Made by a program: the position numbers and the translations under genes
DNA from: Ottelia alismoides
Taxonomy: Eukaryota > Streptophyta > Magnoliopsida > Alismatales > Hydrocharitaceae
DNA: 64,000 nucleotides
Direction: 5' to 3'
Assembly: GCA_037367405.1 (NCBI GenBank)
Contig: JAZKJV010006041.1
Location: forward strand, 434,001-498,000
Notes under the pieces: model-generated
The model's input: only the letters and a program-made list of their open reading frames with translations
The model's database searches: none
What the model was told of the DNA's origin: nothing
Shown: piece by piece, positions 56,603 to 64,000 of the stretch
Layout: every line of letters begins with the position of its first letter
How positions within the stretch are numbered: position 1 is the first letter of the stretch

Positions 56603-59506
56603 TGATAAATACATGATTCTTCTACTTTATTTGAACGTTTTAACAAAATCCTCTTAGTAATTCACGAATTAAACTCCCTAAAATCATTAATTGACACTCA
56701 CTAATTATGCTAAAATTGGGGATAAGATCTGTAATTAAATAACTCTGATTTTTGTCTGGATTGAGCTTATTATTTTATGTGTAAATAATCTTTATTTTAA
56801 CCTAATGATTTCTCTTTTATAAAGAATTAAAATCCATAAAAATTAGACTAAGTATGTATCTATTATATATAATTTAATTTACTAATTAAAATCAAATTAA
56901 AAAAAAGAAAAATCAACTTGCAAAAATGCGGTATTTTATTATTTATACAGTACCTCCAAAAATACTTTTTGTACAGTTGGCCTCTTCTGATTTTGGATCC
57001 TTCACAAAAGTTGTAGATCTCATCGAGATGAGCAATTTTTGTATTGACTATGTTTTCCTTTGACCTCATTTACTATTTGTTTTTTTTGTCCTTATTTTAT
57101 TTTACTTTTTAATTTTTTTATTTAATTTTAAATAATTTATTTTACTTTTTACTTTATTTTATTGATTTTATTTTAATTTTCCCCTCTCTTTTCTCTCTTC
57201 TGTTCATTTCTTCCCTCTTTCTTTTATCTCTTTTCCCCTTTTCTCCCTCTTCTTTCTCTCTCTTCCCCTCTATCTCTCTCCCTTCACTCCTGCGTGCCTA
57301 TCACCTCTCAACCCGATCACGTGCTCCGCAAGTAACCCCCACCCCATCCCCTTCCTTCCCGCGTCTGCCCTCACTACACATTGTCCTCCCTCCACCTCCC
57401 CTTCATCCCCGCGGCCGCCCTCACTACACATTGACATCCCTCCGCCTCCCCTTCCCCCATGACTTCGTCGACCCTTCGCCTCCCCCTCTCCTGCAACACA
57501 TCCACTTCTTCCTCTCCTATTTAGTCACTTCGACACCCTCCACTCTTGCCATCCGCCATCTGTGAGAGATTAGGCCCCGACCCCTCCTTCACTGGTGTCA
57601 GAGGTGATACGTGCGAGGTGAGCGATGACGAGCCTCGAGATTTTACGATGAGATCCAGTGGGAGATTCTACTGTAGCAGCCTTGTCTACAAGTGATGCAT
57701 ATCTTCAAAGGATTCTTTCATCCTCCTCGAGGCGATAACCTACCAGAGCTCGAAGCTCCAACTATCCAGGCGTACCCTCAGGTACTGCTACTTCTTTCTC
57801 TCCTTTCTTCTTACCTCCCATGTTCTCCCCATTCTCATCTCTGATCGATCATGCCCGCCTCCACCTTGACCCACCTCGACTCTGCAAGAGTCTATCTCAC
57901 CTTTATCCCACTGGAGAACCCATTTCTCAACGCTGCCACCACGTGTTCCTCCACTCTTCGCCTACCTCATCGATCCCTCGCCATCCACCCTTACAAGCTC
58001 GGTCACCTATCCATCAACGAACACCCTCTGCCAACACATCTCCCTTGGCTACTTCTCCCTCCACCCTCGACCGGCTCACCCTCCACCGGACTACTCTCCG
58101 CATCCCTGCTCGGTCATGTGTCAGCTGAGCTCATGCCGAACTCAAATGCTCGCGACCTCCGGCATCCATTAGATTAAGGGCCAATCCTTGATCCAACGAT
58201 TCAGACACTGCCACGTCGGTTGTCTTGAGCCTAGGGCCAAGCCTTGAGGCTCGAGTCGGTCGGCCCAACCTCGCCAAGCCTGCTACATTGCCGCCCCCCC
58301 CGAACTGGTTCGCCAAGCCTCCAATCTCGGTTATCCGATCCTCGTATCACCAGCGACATAGGATCGGAGCCCCAGGCCTCCGCCTCAGCGCCCGAACCTT
58401 CAGCGCATGTGCTTCGCATGTGCTTGGGTAGGTGAATTGCAAAAGAACCCCCACATTTTCAAGCATTTATAGAAAGGTCCTTACACACCATGCAAGTGCC
58501 TCGCACATATGTTTGTGGGAAAATTGGAGGAGAGGTCTTGTGGTTTTTAATATTTGCAGATAAGTCCTCCAGGGACCCATTTGAGAAGGAAACTCTCATT
58601 TTTACTACATTTTAGTCCCTGAATTTCATTTTAGCATAACTTTCTCATTCGAACTCTAATTTTAGCGCACAATATTTCATTCTAAAGCTTATTCGATGCT
58701 CTATCATATTATACACTTTGTGGACTAATCATGAACTCTTTATTGTGGAATATTATTTAAGGTTCAATTTGATCTGTGCGGGTTAATTTAATGACTTATT
58801 TGTGATGTATTTTTATTGAGAAGATTCTTGATTCATTTTGTAGGATGATATGAATGATATTTGAATGGCTGGTATTCTTGTTGATAACCTTTGAGGATTA
58901 AATCTTTGTAGGGTCTCTATTATGGGGATTTTCAATTTAATTAAGTCCCTATGGATTATTGTTAATTATTCATGAGGAATTATTTTTTGCAGGGGATAAA
59001 TCGAGGAAGAATTAATTTAATCTTCCTAATAATTTGGCTAATTAAAGATTAATTTTGAGGAGCAAATTACAGGGAATTCTAACATGATTAGTCATTGATA
59101 AACATCCTTGTAGATTGCATTTGATTGGATATTTATTTTGGGACTTAAATCTCCGTTGATATGTGATTAGCTTTGTGGGTTTATTGATCATATTATTTGA
59201 TGACTTAAACCATATAAATCACATATCCTGAGCTCATCCTCTATTTTTATTCGCATTGCATCTCTTTCATCTTGCATTTCATTTTCATTTATTCTTCGAC
59301 ATAGAAATAAACATTACGATTAATTTTTTAAATTAATTTAAAAACATTGCAACTAAAAATTATTGTTCCATGTGTTTAACCTTGGTAAACTTACCAAGTA
59401 AAAATTCTCCACAACATTCAACGATTGTGGCTTTTGATAGCTCAATTTCCACCTCCTATACTACGATAATACATCCATATTAAATAGGTGGATTTCACGT
59501 TCATCA
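56603..59506 (+). mobile_element. 3' LTR of Ath-4 (2.90 kb)
   Basis: Starts TGATAAATACATGATTCTTC after the polypurine tract and ends TTTCACGTTCATCA at 59,506. Pyrimidine-rich tract at 57,180-57,300, GC-rich block at 57,300-58,430, then AT-rich with ATTTTAGTCC and GCATTGCATCTCTTTCATCT words, as in the 5' LTR. Frames at 57,820-58,435 are in the GC-rich block and are not collinear with those in the 5' LTR. Ath-3 gag begins on the other strand at 59,507. Confidence 0.85.
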
Positions 59507-60959
59507 AAGGGGCAGATTTCTCGTTCTGCCATCAAGATAGGCGGTTGATTTCACACCGCATATCCTGAATCTCATTCCTATAGGAATAAATCTCCTCAAG
59601 AATCTATTGATGGATGTTTGTAGAAACTAATGGAGAAGACTATTATGAACCTAGGTAATGTTTGGTCTATCCGAGCTGCGAAGAAGAAGAATATTGCGAC
59701 GACTGGCCTTGTTGACCCTAATACTGTTGTTTCTATGGTATCTCTAAAAGGGTTGGCCATGTTGGCTCGGCTGGTATGAAGATCGACAAAAGTAAGGCTA
59801 ATGTTACTGTTGATTGGAGTGGTAGAATCCAGGGCTTGACTATTGATCATGAAGAGGTATAAGAGTGAACTGCTGGTGTGGAAAGTAGGAGGATGCTGGT
59901 ATGGCTAACGGTCCCCCATTTCTGCCCATTTTATGATAAAGTCCTATGAATAGAACACACCATTCACATCCAACACTGGAAGAGGTTGGCTATCTCGATA
60001 GGTGGATTATGTTGGGAAAGATGAGCAAAGGAGTGGTCTTCTACCCATGTCTGGGACCCTTACACCTACTGTTCATGTATATGATGTACATGATGAATAG
60101 GAGCAGAATATGTATTCTAGGCAGGTATCTTCATCCTAGATAACCTCTCAAAAATTCCTCCATCTACCTAGGGATTTTATTCAAGTGCACCAACTCTAAC
60201 ACATGTTTGTGGATATGCTCAACCATTGTAAACTTATCAGCAATAATTTCCATGATCAAGTCCTCAACTATATTAAATGCATCCTTATTTCCCCTTTACA
60301 TGGATAGGAGTGAAAAAGGGGATTCAGTATAAGACATGCTGGCTACCTGGGAGGGCTAGTCTCAGCCATGTGTTCGAAAACCTTCCATACGGTATCAACT
60401 CCCCAAGATGTGTAGCTTCCACCACAAGAATCACTAACTAGACCCTACATATCATGGTGTAATCCACTATACAACGCTTGGAATAGAATGTTATCATCCA
60501 AATTATGACGCAAATACTTATGTAATATATCCTTTAATCTCTCCCATGTATCACAGAAGTTTTCATTGGGAAGTTGGTAGAAACTAGCGATGTGTGTCCA
60601 CATCTTATTAGTTCTACTCAGAGGTAGAACTTCTTTAGGATCCGGTCTTTGAACTGTGTATAGGTTGTTATAACTACCCCAAGATTCTTTAGATAATAGT
60701 TAGCCTTATCTCCCAAGGCAAAAGGTAGGGATTTAAGCATAATGTAGACTTGGCTAACCCTAGGATGTCTATAGGCTAGCTCAAAATCCCTAAGGAATGC
60801 GTACGACTCCTCATGTGCATTCTTGTTGAACTTCGGAAGCGAAGATAAGAAGTGCGGAATTAGCTCGTACTCGACATTTCGTTGAGATGGATTTAACCAA
60901 TTTAGGTTTTTATACTGTCTAGGGTTATACGTCGCATCCATAGGTGCATCAGTACCCAC
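59507..60959 (-). pseudogene. Ath-3 gag (broken, split from its pol by Ath-4)
   Basis: Minus strand. Starts MGTDAPMDATYNPRQYKNLN at 60,959, then LIPHFLSSLPKFNKNAHEES, YAFLRDFELAYRHPRVSQ, LPFALGDKANYYLKNLGVVI, TQFKDRILKKFYL, and after a stop and shift, ASFYQLPNENFCDTWERLKD, LDDNILFQALYSGLHHDM and SCGGSYTSWGVDTVWKVFE (to about 60,300). RLSRMKIPA near 60,130 marks the end of the core, as in Ath-4 (DRVSKIPA). From about 60,120 to 59,507 follows the serine/threonine-rich spacer with no motif, cut by the Ath-4 LTR. Confidence 0.85.
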
Positions 60960-61138
60960 ATAAAATTAGCCTAGTGATCATTCAAACCTAACGTCCGATC
61001 TTGGAGGAGTCTGTAGTGCCCGACAGATCAGATCCTACAATGGTTGTATCGTTCCTCTCTCGGCACTAAGTATACGAACAAGCCATATAAGTCAACAATC
61101 AACCCACGAATAATGTGTGCAATGAAAACTAAGTGAGA
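60960..61138 (-). other. Ath-3 leader
   Basis: On the minus strand it carries AGTGCCGAGAGAGGAACGATAC and CCAAGATCGGACGTTAGG, matching the Ath-2 leader at 15,905-15,985. A primer site is not clear; TGGCTTGTTCGTATAC (61,085-61,070) is a weak candidate. Confidence 0.5.
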
Positions 61139-64000
61139 TGAAATTTATTATACCCTACAAAAATGTGTATAGTAGAAAAGTAGTAGGGATCGAACCATTG
61201 AGAACAATAGAGGATAGGTATAATTATTGGTAATTAATAATAAAAATAATTTTTCTATTTTAGCCTTTTTCTAATTTTTTGTGGGTTTCAATTTTTATGT
61301 GAATTTTATGGATTTTTAATTATTTTATATGATTTTGTATTTTAAAATTTTAATTCTATTTTCTTTTAAATTTTACAAAATTTAGTTTCTTTTTTTAAAA
61401 TATAACATATATATATTAATGATGATTATTTATACTATATAAGTAATATAAGATATATATATAGTATAAATATGGTTTTAAAAAAATATAGAATGTACAT
61501 AAAATACATCAAATAAAATGTTTTTATGTTTTTTATATTTTTCTCTATTTTTGATATTTTTGCGCAATTTTACTATTTTTCATATATTTTTAGTGTATTA
61601 AAAAGTACAAAACAGTGAAAAAAATAATAGGTTTGATCGTCTTGGGTTTTAAAAATAAATAATAAGCTCAAAATTTGCCAAAATTATTTTTAATATATAT
61701 TATATAAAATAAATAAAAATGTAGGATATAAAATAACAATTTTGGGTTTTATTTTTTTACTGATTTTTATGGTGTTTTATGGTTTTGTAATGGTTTTAGA
61801 TTTATTTTTTCAATGGTTTTGGATATATGGTGGAATATATGATAATATACCTATATTTTTGGAATTTTTAGAAGTGTTTTGATTTTTTAGGATTTTAATA
61901 ATTAATAGGATGAAAATGTGTGTTTTTTGTATTTTTAAAAAATAGAAAATTTACTTAAACTGTTAAGTAAAGAATATATGTCATTCAGTAAGTTACCATG
62001 TACTTAAATCAATTTTCCTATGATTTTTTAATAAATAAAAATATTATTAAAGATAAATATACACAAAAATAAAATTTATAGCTTACAGGGACATGTTTGA
62101 AATTAATGAAAATATTTTAAGCATTTCAGAACATGTATTAAAAGTCTAGGGGCATGCACGTAAATATTACAACGCAACACGTACCTCCACATGTGATGTA
62201 GGAGGATCTAGATGCAATATCCAGAAAGTTTGGGGACTTTGTGCATTTTATACAAACAATTTACTCTAAAACCTATACTCACAAAACTAATTAAATATTA
62301 CAAAAATTAGATGGGTTCTGATGATATTTACCCCTTAAGGCGCCCTCTCTAGCGGCTGAGGATGCTCCACGTGTATCACTTAATGCGTCGATGGTTGAGC
62401 ATGGCACGCAACCCTTCGTTGGTGGATGCATGAGATTAGATTTTTAGCTAGATCTAACCATGCAGGCGTGGCTCGGCTCCATCCAACGACATTTGGAAAA
62501 TATTGAGGGGGGGTGTAATCGGACAATAGTTGTTGTTACCCAAGAATAGGGAAGAACAAAACCGAAGGTGAGCTTCAATCGATGCTCTCTCTCCAATCCT
62601 ACCATCATCTTCGATGATGAGATGCTCATTATGTTCACAAAAGGTGTTCGCAGCTAATAGTGCCCTCCAAGTATTCCGAGACCCTACAATGGGGGCCTGA
62701 AGCTCGTGGCAAAATGTTGCACTCGAGAGCTCTCATTCTTGAATCAAAAACCCCTCAGACGATGTCTCCAGATGTTATATTGGCATAGGAAGCTGGACAA
62801 TGCATGTGTGAGGCTGTCTGGGCCTTTATTAAGTGAATGCGATGTGAAATAGAGTGAAATGGAGGGTCACTAATGAAATTGGAGTAGGCAGAACTGATGG
62901 GCTAGATCCATGAAGAATCAAGGGGAGTAGGTGGTCAGGGAAATGGAGAAATGAATGAGGTATGAAATGGGGTGAAATGGTGGGTCGAACACATTGATTT
63001 CATGATGAATGGGGGTTGGAGATTGCAACTCCATCTTACTCTAAGATTAGAAATTATTCTACTATAGCAAAAAGTAGAGTAAGCTAAGGCTATATCTACA
63101 CTAAGGAAGAAAATTTCTACCTAAAGAGCTATCTAATAGCTCGCACCTTACCTTTATGGCCAAGGAGCATAGAGCTCTGCCTGTAGCTACTCCGGTGAGG
63201 TTGGACTGCCCTACCTCTTCTTTCTCCACACCGATAAGGCCGGGGAAACACTCACTGTTACCAAGAATTTCGACCTCGTACCTCCTATTGGGGTTATGGT
63301 AGGAAGAAGGTCAAGATGAAAAAAATAGGATTCAGGGTTAATTTATACACAGGGCGATGGAGGTTCAAAGATCACGAGATTACTAGTGGTGGAGAGTGTC
63401 TTTGGATCATCAGGATATGGGGCGTGATGAAGTGATGTATGGGGAAGAGGATTAGTGAAGGGCTCGAGGGATGGAGTGACAAGGATGAGGTGTGGAAATT
63501 GAGTGGAAGTGGGTAGGTGGTGTTCTAACAGAAGTTAGATAAGGGCTATAGGGAAAAGCGTGTAGGTAACCCTAGGTCAACGAACGCATACGTGCCATTG
63601 ATCCACCTTGGACCACTAGAAGACAAAATAGCAAGAAAAAAGGAAAAGGAAATAAAAATAAAAAATCTACATATTTTATTATAAAAAAGTCAAAACATAG
63701 AAAATGTTTATTTATTTACCTACTATTTGATTACGATTTTTATTTATTTTTACACTATTATTTATTATATATAATTATTTGTATACTATTTTAAAAGTAT
63801 TTATTTATGTATATTTTTTGTATTCTTTTTTATTTATAGTTATCTTTATACACTACGGTATAATTAATTATTTTTTATGTACAATTTATTTAAATACAAG
63901 TTTACATATTTTTATAGTATTTTTATTTTTTGTTTTTGTATTTAAATAAATGCATAGATGTACATAATAGGTCTATTATGCATATATTTTAATATCCTTT
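61139..64000 (-). mobile_element. 5' LTR of Ath-3 (at least 2.86 kb, continues past the window)
   Basis: The end block on the minus strand is CAATGGTTCGATCCCTACTAC through TATAATAAATTTCA at 61,139, matching the 3' LTR end at 27,948-28,020. Then an AT-rich block (61,240-62,300), a GC-richer block (62,340-63,600) and again AT-rich sequence to the edge, the order seen in the other LTRs. The LTR start is outside the window. Small frames such as 62,444-62,638 are not credible genes. Confidence 0.6.
63151..63347 (-). promoter_or_regulatory. TATA box and splice-donor motif of Ath-3 5' LTR
   Basis: Minus-strand TATAAAT at 63,347-63,341 and AAG/GTAAGG with the junction at 63,152/63,151, about 190 bases apart. 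This is the strongest donor consensus in the set. Confidence 0.45.

Larger units (their letters stand above)
34424..59506 (+). mobile_element. Ath-4, near-complete Athila-like element, interrupted by Ath-5
   Basis: Plus strand: 5' LTR (34,424-36,745, missing its first about 345 bases), primer site, leader, Ath-5 insertion (36,906-47,386), rest of leader, gag, protease, RT, RNase H, integrase, 3' UTR, and 3' LTR (56,603-59,506). Without Ath-5 the element is about 14.6 kb, within the range of Athila-type elements, whose long LTRs and FMDDFSV-type RT it shares. Large parts of gag and pol remain in a single frame (frame 2 of the window), broken mainly by stop codons, so it is the best copy in the window. 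Confidence 0.8.
27948..64000 (-). mobile_element. Ath-3, Athila-like element split by the Ath-4 insertion
   Basis: The outer element of the nest. On the minus strand the order is: 5' LTR (61,139 to beyond 64,000), leader, gag (60,959-59,507), then Ath-4 as an intruder in the opposite orientation, then protease, RT, RNase H and integrase (34,423-30,428), 3' UTR, and 3' LTR (29,892-27,948). Evidence that the two halves are one element: both are minus strand, the gag half ends and the pol half begins at the two ends of Ath-4, and together they give one gag-PR-RT-RH-INT series without overlap. By comparison with Ath-4, roughly 300 bases of gag-protease spacer appear to be missing at the junction. 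Confidence 0.75.

Noticed and set aside
59596..59850. Minus-strand 84-codon frame considered as a separate gene
   Set aside because: It sits in the gag-protease spacer of Ath-3 next to the Ath-4 insertion and has no domain of its own.

Overview
The window is AT-rich plant nuclear DNA made almost entirely of decayed retrotransposons. A flowering plant is certain from the Athila/Tat-like Ty3/gypsy polyproteins, the SIRE-like Ty1/copia gag and the plant-type LINE endonuclease. A monocot is possible but not shown. I found no intact host gene, no tRNA or rRNA gene and no CRISPR array. The setting looks like heterochromatin or a gene-poor repeat block. I use the names R, Ath-1 to Ath-5, Cop-1 and LINE-1 for the elements. 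LEFT BLOCK (1-22,152). Positions 1-5,311 hold the 5' end of a minus-strand element R: a 2.64 kb LTR, a tRNA-Met-type primer site and non-coding interior. A second copy of that LTR, alone, sits at 7,177-9,783 inside the integrase of Ath-1, with a near-perfect 5-bp target duplication. Ath-1 (5,312-about 15,880) and Ath-2 (12,586-22,152) are plus-strand Athila-like elements that share the middle LTR, giving LTR-body-LTR-body-LTR. Both have lost gag, protease, reverse transcriptase (RT) and RNase H, and keep only integrase plus a long 3' untranslated region. MIDDLE (22,153-27,943). Cop-1 is a short copia element with two 1.2 kb LTRs around a broken gag. A LINE endonuclease fragment follows. RIGHT BLOCK (27,948-64,000). 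This is a three-deep nest. Ath-3 (minus strand) is the outer element: its 3' LTR is at 27,948-29,892, pol at 30,428-34,423, gag at 59,507-60,959, and its 5' LTR runs off the right edge. Ath-4 (plus strand, 34,424-59,506) is inserted between Ath-3 gag and protease. Ath-4 is the best preserved copy, with gag, PR, RT, RH and INT in order and largely in one frame apart from stop codons. Ath-5 (minus strand, 36,906-47,386) is inserted in the Ath-4 5' leader. Ath-5 has no RT or integrase and keeps only a protease-like reading frame. A 149-bp MITE sits in one Ath-5 LTR at its TATA box; the other LTR shows the empty site. COMMON DESIGN. The Athila-like copies share signals that ordinary domain annotation misses. 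One is a repeated hairpin plus purine-tract module in the 3' UTR, with compensatory stem changes. Another is a hairpin formed by the first about 20 bases of the LTR. A third is a TATA box followed 160-270 bases later by a strong 5' splice-donor motif inside the LTR. Every integrase copy has lost at least one catalytic residue, and all reading frames contain stops or shifts, so none looks autonomous. All boundaries were read by eye without alignment software and may be off by a few bases, or by tens where stated.
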